A stretch of 64,000 nt of DNA from Saturnia japonica. Lineage: Eukaryota > Arthropoda > Insecta > Lepidoptera > Saturniidae. The DNA lies in assembly GCA_033032175.1 (NCBI GenBank), contig CM065320.1, forward strand, positions 15,829,413-15,893,412, in the 5' to 3' direction. Of the stretch, positions 22,816 to 34,994 are shown in pieces. Numbering within the stretch: position 1 is the stretch's first letter; each line of letters begins with the position of its first letter. The notes beneath the pieces were generated by a model, which ran no database searches, was not told the origin of the DNA, and worked only from the letters and a program-made list of their open reading frames with translations. A program made the translations under genes and the position numbers.

Positions 22816-24227
22816 TATAGCTTTTACCCTACATAATACCTTTTACACTACCTTTTTTAATAAATATATGTATCTTTTTATTTTTGATTATTTTTATTAT
22901 TATTAGTGTTATTTTTGCCACGGTTGAGGCATTTCTTGTTTTTATTCCACTCGTAGTGACATACTACTGATTATATTGTATTTTAACATTGAAGGGTAAA
23001 AAATGCACAGTAATTTTAAATTAAAATAATTTTCTAGTATATTTGGTTTGTATCTACAGTGTATATTAAAAACCCCGTCTGATCCGTGAATGTGTTATTA
23101 GGTGTCGAGATAATATTCTGTTTATGTTATCTATCCAGATTATAAGTAAAAAATATTACCCCTAATAAAATGTAAAAAAAATTGTTAAATGAGGAAACAA
23201 CCTTACATGGCATACCTTACAGGCGGCGCGGCGCATGGTACCGCCATACCATCAAACGTACCGCTGCGCCACGCCGGGGATGGCGACGCTGTTATCACGT
23301 TTTAAAAATTTGCTAAATTTTAGGGAAACAAAAACTAAATATGTTAATTTTAAATCGCAGTAACATTTTTATTTTCATAATAAATCAAATTTTGATATTT
23401 TTCATAATAAATCAAATTTTGATTTTTTTTTTTTGGTAATGTAATTGGGGTATCTATATACCCTTTTCGAATTCGACGGGATTTTTAATATATATTGTAT
23501 AAACGTTAAATCGTCAACGCTGAGTCTTAATTTTTGTGAATTTTATTGAAGACGCTATTTCTATTATGCATAACTTTGTGCTTACTATGTACGTAATCAT
23601 ATTACATATATACTCCACTTTAAGGTTAAATATAGTATTTATTTACCAGATAACTAAAATAACCGACACAGTTCGAAGCGCCAGCATTGGAATATTTGGG
23701 ACGGTCTCATCTGTCGATGACTCGTAAACGTGTTCTTCTAAAGAATCTGAATTTTTCCTAACGGAGTGTTCTGTATACGCTACGGCTTGTGCAAAGGCTA
23801 GATGCGCAAAGCTAAAGAACAACCAAAGAGGCCAACCTTGAAAAAAGTCTGCGTTTTAAATTGAATAAAAAAGGCAGCTCCATTCCCTCTTTATTGTCTA
23901 TTTTTTTCAAGGTAATAAAAAATAATACCGTTGATAAAATTACAGACGTATCTTATTTCAATTCTTTCATTTTCAAAGGATAGGTTTTTGTAGATGCCCT
24001 TGACACTACGTCATAGAAAATAGAATACAGATAGTAGAATAATTTTAACGTACCAAATCGTACCAAACCAAAACTTACCAAATCGTAAGTAAATTCCGAT
24101 AAAGGATATAAATAGGGTGATTAGCGGATTGCAGTATACCATAGACTGTAAGGTATTATAGAGAAAGGTAGATGATCGAGAACCATGTTTTACGGTTAGT
24201 ACTTACTATAAAGTTGTGACTTCTTTT
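22816..24227. other. No gene seen; short tandem duplication
   Basis: At 23372-23423 a ~25 bp unit containing 'cataataaatcaaattttg' occurs twice in tandem. A GC-rich stretch lies at 23221-23290 (ggcggcgcggcgcatgg). Otherwise AT-rich. Confidence 0.45.
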
Positions 24228-24913
24228 TGAAGTGAAACTTCTTTATCGACGTATGGGAGAGATTTTGTAGCAGTGTAAAAAAAATCGTCACGTTTTTCGG
24301 TTACGCGCCATGTTGCTTTTTTTTATCAAAGTTTAGTATAGTGCCGTAAAGAATATAATGTAATATATTATAATAATAACAACAATATATTAGTTTTGAA
24401 GTTTGGTTTAAAATAAGAATAACAATATATTAATTTGAAAGTGATAAAATAAAAAGACTTATTCAAATTTAAGTGAATTTACAAGAAAAGTGAGAGTGAT
24501 TATATATTTCGTTTTATAAATTCAACACGTATGAGCATGATTTTAATATTTATTTGAGGTTAACCTCACTTTTTGATTGTAAGTATCAGTGAATGTATAT
24601 AAATCTGTTAAAATTAGCAAGTATTAATAAATATTACTGTAAATCTAGTGAACATTATTAATTCTAAAAACAATAAAAAATATAAATTAAATAATAATTT
24701 AAAAATAAAACAAAACACGATTAGAAAATAAAAATATGTATACGTACATATTTTTTAATTATTCGTTTTTAATGATTTATTTATTCAAAAAAATTGTTTT
24801 TCTTAAGCCTTATCTACCCCATTTTCGTGAAGTTGCAAATAGTAGAAAAATGATATGTCGTAAAGAAGTTTCACTTCTTACCTGTGTACTCTGGTACACA
24901 CACACATTTTTTA
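24228..24913. mobile_element. Repeat family D with GAAGTGAAACTTCTT inverted ends, short copy
   Basis: The left end GAAGTGAAACTTCTTTATCG (24229-24248) is inverted at 24858-24878. Shared sequence continues about 35 bases past the right inverted repeat to 'ggtacacacacacattttt', so the true border is uncertain. It agrees with 61939-62837 almost base for base over the first ~530 bases but lacks about 215 internal bases before the right end. Confidence 0.75.
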
Positions 24914-25362
24914 ATCAAACTTTTTCTATTCCGTTACAAAAAACAAACTAGAAAACTGAATCTTAATAAAACCAGTCTTTATTAAAACTATAACACTGTG
25001 CCATCGACTGCCATATGCATCTAGCTAGGCACCTTATACTTTATTTTATTACAAAATGAAGAAGTGCGCCTTTTATTGACTAATCACGGGCTGCCTTAGG
25101 TGTTTAGGGGCGCTGGAATATTTTTATTTATTAGTCAAATCTCTGATTTAAACCTTCCACCAATCGTCTATACAAATATAATGTCCCTACTCTATCTTTA
25201 CTATCACGTATTATATAGTAATTTTCCTGAAAAAGTACACTAGACAAGCTAAAATACGTTAAAAATAATATAATACGCTAGACTAGTACGTGTACCTTGG
25301 AGTATATATGCGTCAATAGATACACTTTTAATGTTTTGTGTTTGAGTGAAACAGCCTACTAA
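24914..25362. other. No gene seen
   Basis: AT-rich, unassigned. Confidence 0.35.
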
Positions 25363-25640
25363 AGCAATGATGGTTCAATGCTAGCGTGTACGGACACCAC
25401 GTCGATTGACATGAGTGCGATGAAGAAAAACATTGTAGTGAAACAATGGTATGGGCATTTTTAATGCTTACTTGACTAGCTACCACCCTCAAGTTGAAAA
25501 TTTGTTGCCAAGCACCTATAGGTGTATTCCGGGTGCTACACTTGAGAGTCAGTTACTCCTAATAGCCTTAACATGTCACTATCTTGGGGCACATTGTTAC
25601 ATAACCAATCAGCCTATAGAGAATCAGCCTAAAAAAGGAG
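25363..25640 (+). repeat. tRNA-derived SINE (family S1)
   Basis: Head: 'gatggttcaatgctagcgtg', 'acgtcgattgaca'. Body: 'actagctaccaccctcaagt', 'tgttgccaagcacctatagg', 'gagagtcagttactcct'. The B-box region is damaged ('gagtgcgatg'). Confidence 0.65.
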
Positions 25641-25669
25641 TTTTAGAGAGAGATAGGACACAGAGAAAT

Positions 25670-25885
25670 TTCAATTTCTCTCTACTTGAGACAGTCCGAC
25701 TGGTGGAGAGTACCTCGACTCTACAGTAGATCGCAGCCAAATAACCTTGTGTTGTGTTTCTTAGGTGGTAAGGCTTACCGAGCTCCCTGGGGTAGGAGAG
25801 TTCAAATTTCACATGATATTACAAGCGTCCATAGGCTACCGTAGCTAGCTGCTATCAGCGGGCCCTACGATTCATACGATTGTTG
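25670..25885 (+). repeat. LINE-tail/SINE-like repeat (family T), copy 3
   Basis: Blocks: 'gacagtccgactggtggaga', 'cagtagatcgcagccaaata', 'accttgtgttgtgttt', 'attacaagcgtccataggct'. It follows directly after the S1 SINE. Confidence 0.65.
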
Positions 25886-26470
25886 GCATTTTAGTTGTAT
25901 AATTTTTAGAAATAAAATACTTATGTAATTGTGTCTTTCACAAATCAGAATCTTGATTATACCAGTTAATACTGTATGTTTATTTATTGACAAATCGTAT
26001 TCCAACATTTTACGACATGTCTCACATCTAGCGGGTGCAAGATGATAGTAAACGCTTAGCAGTGAATATACTCTGTAGAATAGATTTATATAGTCGTTTG
26101 TGTATAGTGGACCATCTGAACTCGCTTGTTTATGTCTGAATCCCTTACATAGCGATCTGCTTACAGCTGTCACACTTTTGTAAAGGATGACATTCACGTT
26201 TCTATTTCTGTCCCGGAGTAGGCAATTTCAATCCTAACAATACTAATCAAATCATATATAAATATATCGTTTTACCGTTATATCCATTTATTTATATAAT
26301 ACATAAAATACATTTTATATCGTATTTAAAAAAAAAGTTCTATACCTAATTTCCCACTTTTGCAGAATGATGTTTGTTGTGGCGTCAATACCACAACGTG
26401 TTGGAGATTACAAATAAACAGTGATTGATATTTTCAAACTGTAAGAAAACTTTTTAAGCGTTCAGTTTTC
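25886..26470. other. No gene seen
   Basis: The frame at 25865-26197 (-) has no recognised domain. AT-rich otherwise. Confidence 0.35.
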
Positions 26471-26850
26471 TTTTTCAGGGTTCCGTACCCGACTTCGTTG
26501 TCCATTTGTCTCTCTGTCTGTCAAGACCCTTTTTCTCAGAATCGCGTGTAGGTATCAAGTTAAAATTAATATAAAATACTCATGTCTACAATCCTTTGGA
26601 GCTGTGAAAAGATCAAAGTTCAAAGCAGTCAAAAGATACGGCCGCTTATGCCGCATATTTTAACACTTTTTCAAAGGGAATAAAAACCTATATGATACTT
26701 CCAGTTTGGTAAAAAGCAATGTCTTGTAACACAAGTAAAGGAAAAAATCCGAAAACCGTAATTTTGCAGTTACCATTTTAAAAAGAAATAGTTTTACGAT
26801 CACAAACTTATTCGTAGATGGTAAACTGACCGCGGCATAAGTCGATGTAT
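26471..26850 (+). repeat. Interspersed repeat ('cagggttccgtaccc' type)
   Basis: Contains 'ttcagggttccgtacccgac', 'ctctctgtctgtcaagaccc', 'tttggagctgtgaaaagatc', 'aaaagatacggccgcttatg'. This run of phrases is common in lepidopteran non-autonomous repeats. The minus-strand frame at 26660-26893 is a by-product. Confidence 0.5.
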
Positions 26851-26949
26851 GGAACAACAGTTTCCCAACGGCAAAGTTAAGTTTGTTCCTCAATATAGTT
26901 TATGTTTTCATTAAAATTGTTCAGTGCTTTCTTCATTAATGTTAACTAA

Positions 26950-27190
26950 TTATTTTGGTGAATGTTGCGGTACATAACGGAACTCTGCACTGCATAGTAT
27001 CAACATTGTGCCTGACAGTAAGCATAGTAAAATCCAAAACAACGGCCACAACGAAAAAATCGTGCATTCCTGCAAGTATCTGAGGAATTGGACGTACAAC
27101 AGCAGATTCCAAAACGCGACAAATGAACGATGTTTATCCCTCTTGATTTCTGGGCATATATCGACTGATAGTTTGTATAACATCCCGGCA
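26950..27190 (-). CDS. Unrecognised ORF region, two open minus frames
   Basis: One frame (27183 down to 26950) reads a hydrophobic protein with FWNLLLYVQFLRYLQ and LWPLFWILLCLLSGTMLIL. The next frame contains MHDFFVVAVVLDFTMLTVR. The second resembles, weakly, the VAVVVNCIVLAMR block of 21803-22018. There is no recognised family, start or splice support. It ends just before the tandem duplication. Confidence 0.15.
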
Positions 27191-27242
27191 TTGAAATTGA
27201 TTTTTTGACTTAATTTGATTAAACTATTGTGTTTTATTTTTT

Positions 27243-27770
27243 ACTAGCTGTGCCCGCGGCTTCGCTCACGTGGACTACAGAATGCCATCAATCGGGCACA
27301 CGTTCGAATGTTGCTGTCCCGCTCTCGGTTAATTTAAAGACAAAAACGCTTATTGTGGGTGTTCTTTAGAAGACGGATATATATTCTCAGTGACTTTTTG
27401 TAGGTCTATTAAATGTCTACAATTATGAAATACATTACTTTGATATATCTCTCATGGATTACTCAGCGTAATCCATTTAAGTGCTCGAATTGATTCACTA
27501 TGACCAGTTTTTTTTTTATTTCTGCAGAACCCTAATTCTTTTTCTAAAATAAAAGTAGCCTAAGTTTCTCCCTTAGCTATCTATCAGTGAAAGTCCCGTC
27601 AAAATGGGTCCAACCGTTTCGGAGATCACCCGGAACCAACAGACAGACAGACAAAAATATAAAAATGGGTTTTTTTTTATAGATATTGTATATACTTTCA
27701 CATGCATTTAGTAAAAAGCTGCTATTTTGACATTACAAACAGACACTTCAATTTTATTAATTGTATAGAA
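27243..27770 (+). mobile_element. Helitron-like element family H, full-length type, in unit 1
   Basis: Starts ACTAGCTGTGCCCGCGGCTT (27243), contains 'ggattactcagcgtaatcca', 'cctaagtttctcccttagct', 'gtttcggagatcacccggaa', (GACA)n at 27641-27655 and ends near 'attaattgtatagaa'. It has no transposase or helicase coding and no inverted termini. Confidence 0.8.
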
Positions 27771-28082
27771 GATTATAGTTGTTATTCCAAGGAATGGTAA
27801 ATTCAAATACTAGATGTATTTTACTTTGTTTGTAAAGTACATGACCTCAGAAATATTTTATTGTTACAAAATGCCTTCGTAGCGGTTACGAAATGTGCTT
27901 GCATGCTTTTGCGCAATTAGCGTGGCATTGTGAAATTCGGCTGGCAAATATTTTGACATCGTAGAGTTAGTAATATTTGGATATGGTACGAATATATACT
28001 TCATAGTACACGTCCTTAGTTATATATCTGTTGGAATGAATTTTATGTCAATGTATTTTTGAAGTGATAACTTCTTATGGGA

Positions 28083-28163
28083 GGGTAACACGCTCGTAGC
28101 CTAGCGGTCGTAAGCGTGACTGCTATGGCCATAGTCCTAGGTTCGAATCCTCGCTGGCTTCCC
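28083..28163 (+). repeat. tRNA-like sequence with A and B boxes (unit 1)
   Basis: 'tagcctagcgg' fits the pol III A box and 'ggttcgaatcc' the B box at tRNA-like spacing. The middle 'ctatggccatag' is a perfect palindrome. The acceptor ends do not pair, so it is not a working tRNA gene. It is best read as a tRNA-derived SINE head or a tRNA relic. Confidence 0.5.
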
Positions 28164-29104
28164 TTTCTCTCTTCCGTTTGTTTTTTTTTTCTTTTTGATT
28201 AGTTTAATTATCACTTCTGTGGAGCGTCCCAAGACGCACAATTTATATAATGTTAATTGAACTCTTTATGGACTGACGTTTATACTGATTAGTAAATCGA
28301 GAAAACATTATTTTTAATACTTTAGTGCTTACGTCACTAAGTAAATAGTACAAATATGTAACGGATGAAATAAATCAATAACATTGATCACGAATCAATC
28401 TTTGTTGTGAGACAACTTTGCAGAAACTTTAAGAAATAATTAATTCTTTTTCTTTATACTTTTTCTTCAGTTTTATTTGCGTTATAGCATTTTCTAAATA
28501 TTATAATGAATCCAATCTGTTCATAATCTTTTGTTAGTTGATCTCTTACAATTTAACGTTATGTTTTTTTTTAATTAATCATTCATTGAAATGTTTAAAT
28601 ATACTAAAATATTTTTATGAGATAACTTTAAAACATATACACAGAAATAAATTTAGGATAACCTAACATTATTCAAATTCAAGTATCGGAATAATATTAA
28701 AAATATATATATTTTATAATATTTATGTAACGCAAGAGAATTCAAGATATATTATCGGCCAACAAAATGAGCGTAGTTATTTTTAATAAACATCGACCTG
28801 CCACATCTAGTTTCTCTAAGCGAACAAGAAAAGATTTATGTCTTTAGACACTACCAGGTACGGTGCGCGAAAAAATAATAAAAATACAATTATTTATCAT
28901 TACACGGACGTTTTTACGTAAAAAAGTAATTCTGTTTGTTGATATAAATAGCTTATTCGTTCCTTGGCCCTAAAATAATATAAGCAAAATATCACATTAT
29001 CATTTGTTATTTATTTTCCATTACAAATATGTCTACTATATTATTATTACAAGTTCTCGACACTTATTTTCTTGTAACTTACTTATATACTATATCTATA
29101 CCTA

Positions 29105-29530
29105 TATTATCTATATTATAAAGAGAAAAGATTTGATTTTTTGTTTCTAATGGATTAACTCAAAAACTACTGAACCGATTTTCAAAATTCTTTCACCTAT
29201 ATAAAGCTACAGTATCAGCGAGCAACATAGGCAACATTATAATTTCAAGAAAAAAAAATTATTTCTCATAAAATGTCGATATTTTGAAATAAAGTATAAA
29301 ATAAAATGTTTTTCGTATAAAATTAACACGGTTGAAATCGTGGCGTACAGCTATTAATATAATAAAGCGGAAAAGTTTTTGTTTGTTTAAAAACACGCTA
29401 ATCTCTGGTACTACCAGTCGGATTTGAAAATTTCTTTTTGTATATGATAGACAGATAGAGATTTGTGTGAAGTAAGTCGGAAGTGGAAGCACTCCCGAAT
29501 TACTTTATCCGCGTGCGCTAGCCTAATGGT
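29105..29530 (-). repeat. Repeat family E (ends in 'aataaagcggaaaag'), unit 1
   Basis: The phrases 'aaaactactgaaccgatttt', 'ctttcacctatataaagcta' and 'aataaagcggaaaagttttt' belong to one non-autonomous element. Its 29350-29430 part is matched, inverted, by 53868-53938. The minus ORF at 29259-29492 lies wholly within the repeat and is unlikely to be a gene. Confidence 0.6.
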
Positions 29531-30440
29531 TAATGATACGTAAATATAATGTTCTACAAAAATATTGGTTTTAATTATATTTAAAAAAAGTACGTAATAC
29601 CATATGCCTATCTATTATACATAATCCACTATAAATTAATTAGCGATTTAATTTTGTTGAAGATTAAAAATTAATTTATGATCATTATTTTTAGGCATGG
29701 CATATTAATCCTTACGAACATAAGTTACTTCTCCATAAAGTAACAGTGTTTAACAGTATCCAAGAGGTCCCTGACCAGCATGACGGTGACGAACGGCGAT
29801 GGAATGAAGATACTTCTGTGGTCGTTGTTTTTTATTGGATTTTGTTTAAAATCACTTGGTAGAGTCTCTATTAAAAAAAAAAAAAAACTATTTTCTCCTT
29901 GAAAATTACATATCTAAATTTAAAAATCAACTTGAAGAACAGCGCGGTTTATTGAGGCTATGAATTATCATTGCTACATTGCTCATTAGAGCAGTCTGAC
30001 ATCATTTATTCTAATAAGGCATTCCTTTATTAATACAAAGTTCTCGAGTCACAGTATAATAAGGATCAGGTTTGAGTTTCATTAAAATAATGGCGTTTGT
30101 AGTGCTCTTCGCCAGTAAGTGCGCGGTCTCGTTAACAACGTAAGTCGAAACTGAAAATATCGGTCAAGTGAATGCAATTTTCTACAGAACTTTCGATTAT
30201 AAAAAGCAATTATATACACTGAGTGAAAGGGAGACGTCACAAAAGAAAAATGAGATAGATATATTTAATGATACAGCACCATTGTTATAAAAAGGAATGT
30301 ACTGAATTACACGTGAAAATGTTCATAGTTGATTCAATGGTAGAATTTTCCAACATTTCTGACGCTCATATTTTCAACGACATAAAATATGTGGAATTAA
30401 AAAATGATGGATTTGATTAAACTATTGTGTTTTATTTTTT

Positions 30441-30985
30441 ACTAGCTGTGCCCGCGGCTTCGCTCACGTGGACTACAGAATGCCATCAATCGGGCACACG
30501 TTCGAATGTTGCTGTACCGCTCTCGGTTAATTTAAAGACAAAAACGCTTATTGTGGGTGTTCTTTAGAAGACGGATATATATTCTCAGTGACTTTTTGTA
30601 GGTCTATTAAATGTCTACAATTATGAAATACATTACTTTGATATATCTCTCATGGATTACTCAGCGTAATCCATTTAAGTGCTCGAATTGATTCACTATG
30701 ACCAGTTTTTTTTTATATTTCTGCAGAACCCTAATTCTTTTTCTAAAATAAAAGTAGCCTAAGTTTCTCCCTTAGCTATCTATCAGTGAAAGTCCCGTCA
30801 AAATGGGTCCAACCGTTTCGGAGATCACCCGGAACCAACAGACAGACAGAAAGACAGACAGACAGACAAAAATATAAAAATGGGTCTTTTGTTATAGATA
30901 TTATATATACTTTCACATGCATTTAGTAAAAAGCTGCTATTTTGACATTACAAACAGACACTTCAATTTTATTAATTGTATAGAA
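30441..30985 (+). mobile_element. Helitron-like element family H in unit 2
   Basis: The same insertion as at 27243, carried along by the duplication rather than an independent insertion. Its GACA tract is longer and interrupted by 'aaga'. Confidence 0.8.
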
Positions 30986-31298
30986 GATTATAGTTGTTAT
31001 TCCAAGGAATGGTAAATTCAAATACTAGATGTATTTTACTTTGTTTGTAAAGTACATGACCTCAGAAATATTTTATTGTTACAAAATGCCTTCGTAGCGG
31101 TTACGAAATGTGCTTGCATGCTTTTGCGCAATTAGCGTGGCATTGTGAAATTCGGCTGGCAAATATTTTGACATCGTAGAGTTAGTAATATTTGGATATG
31201 GTACGAATATATACTTCATAGTACACGTCCTTAGTTATATATCTGTTGGAATGTATTTTATGTCAATGTATTTTTGAAGTGATAACTTCTTATGGGAG

Positions 31299-31377
31299 GG
31301 TAACACGCTCGTAGCCTAGCGGTCGTAAGCGTGACTGCTATGGTCATAGTCCTAGGTTCGAATCCTCGCTGGCTTCC
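31299..31377 (+). repeat. tRNA-like sequence (unit 2)
   Basis: Copy of 28083-28163 produced by the tandem duplication. One base differs in the central palindrome (atggtcat for atggccat), breaking it. Confidence 0.5.
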
Positions 31378-32319
31378 CTTTCTCTCTTCCGTTTGTTTTT
31401 TTTTTCTTTTTGATTAGTTTAATTATCACTTCTGTGGAGCGTCCCAAGACGCACAATTTATATAATGTTAATTGAACTCTTTATGGACTGACGTTTATAC
31501 TGATTAGTAAATCGAGAAAACATTATTTTTAATACTTTAGTGCTTACGTCACTAAGTAAATAGTACAAATATGTAATGGATGAAATAAATCAATAACATT
31601 GATCACGAATCAATCTTTGTTGTGAGACAACTTTGCAGAAACTTTAAGAAATAATTAATTCTTTTTCTTTATACTTTTTCTTCAGTTTTATTTGCGTTAT
31701 AGCATTTTCTAAATATTATAATGAATCCAATCTGTTCATAATCTTTTGTTAGTTGATCTCTTACAATTTAACGTTATGTTTTTTTTTTATTAATCATTCA
31801 TTGAAATGTTTAAATATACTAAAATATTTTTATGAGATAACTTTAAAACATATACACAGAAATAAATTTAGGATAACCTAACAATATTCAAATTCAAGTA
31901 TCGGAATGATATTAAAAATATATATATTTTATAATATTTATGTAACGCAAGAGAATTCAAGATATATTATCGGCCAACAAAATGAGCGTAGTTATTTTTA
32001 ATAAACATCGACCTGCCACATCTAGTTTCTCTAAGCGAACAAGAAAAGATTTATGTCTTTAGACACTACCAGGTACGGTGCGCGAAAAAATAATAAAAAT
32101 ACAATTATTTATCATTACACGGACGTTTTTACGTAAAAAAGTAATTCTGTTTGTTGATATAAATAGCTTATTCGTTCCTTGGCCCTAAAATAATATAAGC
32201 AAAATATCACATTATCATTTGTTATTTATTTTCCATTACAAATATGTCTACTATATTATTATTACAAGTTCTCGACACTTATTTTCTTGTAACTTACTTA
32301 TATACTATATCTATACCTA

Positions 32320-32745
32320 TATTATCTATATTATAAAGAGAAAAGATTTGATTTTTTGTTTCTAATGGATTAACTCAAAAACTACTGAACCGATTTTCAA
32401 AATTCTTTCACCTATATAAAGCTACAGTATCAGCGAGCAACATAGGCAACATTATAATTTCAAGAAAAAAAAATTATTTCTCATAAAATGTCGATATTTT
32501 GAAATAAAGTATAAAATAAAATGTTTTTCGTATAAAATTAACACGGTTGAAATCGTGGCGTACAGCTATTAATATAATAAAGCGGAAAAGTTTTTGTTTG
32601 TTTAAAAACACGCTAATCTCTGGTACTACCAGTCGGATTTGAAAATTTCTTTTTGTATATGATAGACAGATAGAGATTTGTGTGAAGTAAGTCGGAAGTG
32701 GAAGCACTCCCGAATTACTTTATCCGCGTGCGCTAGCCTAATGGT
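32320..32745 (-). repeat. Repeat family E, unit 2
   Basis: Duplicate of 29105-29530 with an identical minus-strand ORF (32474-32707), which shows how little the two units have diverged. Confidence 0.6.
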
Positions 32746-33630
32746 TAATGATACGTAAATATAATGTTCTACAAAAATATTGGTTTTAATTATATTTAAA
32801 AAAAGTACGTAATACCATATGCCTATCTATTATACATAATCCACTATAAATTAATTAGCGATTTAATTTTGTTGAAGATTAAAAATTAATTTATGATCAT
32901 TATTTTTAGGCATGGCATATTAATCCTTACGAACATAAGTTACTTCTCCATAAAGTAACAGTGTTTAACAGTATCCAAGAGGTCCCTGACCAGCATGACG
33001 GTGACGAACGGCGATGGAATGAAGATACTTCTGTGGTCGTTGTTTTTTATTGGATTTTGTTTAAAATCACTTGGTAGTGCCTCTATAAAAAAAAAAAAAA
33101 AAACTATTTTCTCCTTGAAAATTACATATCTAAATTTAAAAATCAACTTGAAGAACAGCGCGGTTTATTGAGGCTATGAATTATCATTGCTACATTGCTC
33201 ATTAGAGCAGTCTGAGATCATTTATTCTAATAAGGCATTCCTTTATTAATACAAAGTTCTCGAGTCACAGTATAATAAGGATCAGGTTTGAGTTTCATTA
33301 AAATAATGGCGTTTGTAGTGCTCTTCGCCAGTAAGTGCGCGGTCTCGTTAACAACGTAAGTCGAAACTGAAAATATCGGTCAAGTGAATGCAATTTTCTA
33401 CAGAACTTTCGATTATAAAAAGCAATTATATACACTGAGTGAAAGGGAGACGTCACAAAAGAAAAATGAGATAGATATATTTAATGATACAGCACCATTG
33501 TTATAAAAAGGAATGTACTGAATTACACGTGAAAATGTTCATAGTTGATTCAATGGTAGAATTTTCCAACATTTCTGACGCTCATATTTTCAACGACATA
33601 AAATATGTGGAATTAAAAAATGATGGATTT

Positions 33631-34540
33631 AAAAACAAGAATATGGTATGAATTGTCATTCAAATAAATTAAGTCTTATCGAACTCTGGAAGCGAATGAA
33701 ATTGGAGTAGAGTACGTTTTCGGATCAAAAAATATTTGGGAACCTTTATAGTCTCTCATGAAATTAATTTTTACGACTAATATTGTGTGTATTAATATGG
33801 ACACTCCGTGATCTATGTTCACTGGTTTAGTTGGAAATCAAAATAAACGTTTTCATCGCCGTGTACTGCTATATTGCTAGAATTAGATCTTTCTCAAGAT
33901 ACATTGGAAACAAATAATGAAATAGCCATTTGTTTGCAGCTTCTTGCATATTACCTAAAATTAATTTTTTTTTAATTCCTAATCATACTCTCACTTTGGC
34001 CTTTTTCTTGATGAGTGATGTCTGAGTTATTTTCAGCTTCCAAAAATAACAATTAAATTAAGAGTCTGTAAATGTATTTCTGAATATATAAACTCTCCGA
34101 AAAACGGTTAAGAATCTCAATAATGCTGTTTAGGATCATACTGGTTGAAATTGGTCGCTTTCAAAGATGACACAGACTAAAACAACGTTTCAACATCACG
34201 AGATCAAAGCATAAAACCTACCGAATATCATGTAGTAGGTGTATCATTATTTATTCAAAACGCAGACAACCCGCAACCATTGCGTTATCTGGCGGACATC
34301 TTTTACGAGAGTTCGTGAGTAATACCAGGACATTTATCTAAATGGAGTATTACGCTAAGTGACCGCGACATAAATATTGTAGCCGAGTAAGGGACGCTCC
34401 ACGAAATTTTTTCTCTTTTATCCGGTTAGAATGTTGGTTGGAATTTTATTATGTTGTTACATAAGCGGCTTGGGAGCGAAGTTGTTAGATCTTGTCAAAT
34501 TGTAGGTATTACTAAATTATTTCTTGGCCTCTTTAGTACT
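33631..34540. other. No gene seen
   Basis: Unique-looking AT-rich DNA to the right of the duplication. Confidence 0.35.
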
Positions 34541-34662
34541 TTGAAGGGATGATGACTATGTGGTAACACGCACGGACACAGTTTCTTAGAGAGATGAAGA
34601 TTCGATGAAGAAAAACATAATGATGAACGCATGGCACGGTGAAAGGGTATTTACTGAAACTC
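34541..34662 (+). repeat. SINE S1, left part, interrupted
   Basis: Degraded S1 head ('gatgactatgtggtaacacg', 'gatgaagattcgatgaag', 'gcatggcacggtgaaaggg'). It stops at the MITE border at 34663. The matching tail piece appears at 35503. Confidence 0.5.
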
Positions 34663-34979
34663 TAATTACTTTATCATAATTTTCTATGCTACCTCCGCCT
34701 GAAAACATAAACGGTTGTTTCGTCTTTCTGCAAGAAAAAAATTTGTTAATAATTTTTGAGGTCATTTATTCCTTTAAGATTAATAACGACCGCATCTCTT
34801 TAATCGTTTCAGTTACTAACATTTCTCTGTTTTGATTTTTCTCCTTTTCCACTATCAGTTACAGATTTAACATTTTCATATTCACCTCAACAATTTTACT
34901 TGTTTTTGTTGCAGAAAGGCCCGACAACCGTTTATATTTTCACACGAAAGTAGCAACGAAAATTCGTATAAAGTAATTA
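34663..34979. mobile_element. MITE family M, copy 3, complete
   Basis: Termini TAATTACTTTATCATAATTT and AAATTCGTATAAAGTAATTA form an inverted repeat. The inner arms 'ggttgtttcgtctttctgc' and 'gttgcagaaaggcccgacaa' are partly paired. It has no coding capacity. Confidence 0.8.
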
Positions 34980-34994
34980 TGATGGATTTGCGCT

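Larger units (their letters stand above)
27217..30414 (+). repeat. Tandem segmental duplication, unit 1 (~3.2 kb)
   Basis: This 3198-base unit is followed at once by a second copy. Landmarks repeat at constant spacing: ACTAGCTGTGCCCGCGGC at 27243 and 30441. The joint 'gatggATTTgattaaac' fuses the unit's right end (gatggATTTaaaaac at its end near 33630) to its left end (taATTTgattaaac at 27211), with the 4 bases ATTT shared. It holds a Helitron-like element, a tRNA-like sequence and a further repeat, but no gene. Confidence 0.97.
30415..33630 (+). repeat. Tandem segmental duplication, unit 2 (~3.2 kb)
   Basis: Second copy, 3216 bases. By eye it differs from unit 1 by about ten substitutions (for example tggaatgaat/tggaatgtat, gtaacggatg/gtaatggatg, ctgacatc/ctgagatc) and a few indels. 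The largest indel is ~16 extra bases in the GACA microsatellite at ~30840-30870. Confidence 0.97.

Noticed and set aside
28083..28163. Functional tRNA gene
   Set aside because: A and B boxes are present but the acceptor strands do not pair and the anticodon arm is not standard.
29259..32707. Identical 77-codon ORFs at 29259-29492 and 32474-32707
   Set aside because: Identity is explained by the tandem duplication, and the frame lies within repeat family E. It has no domain.
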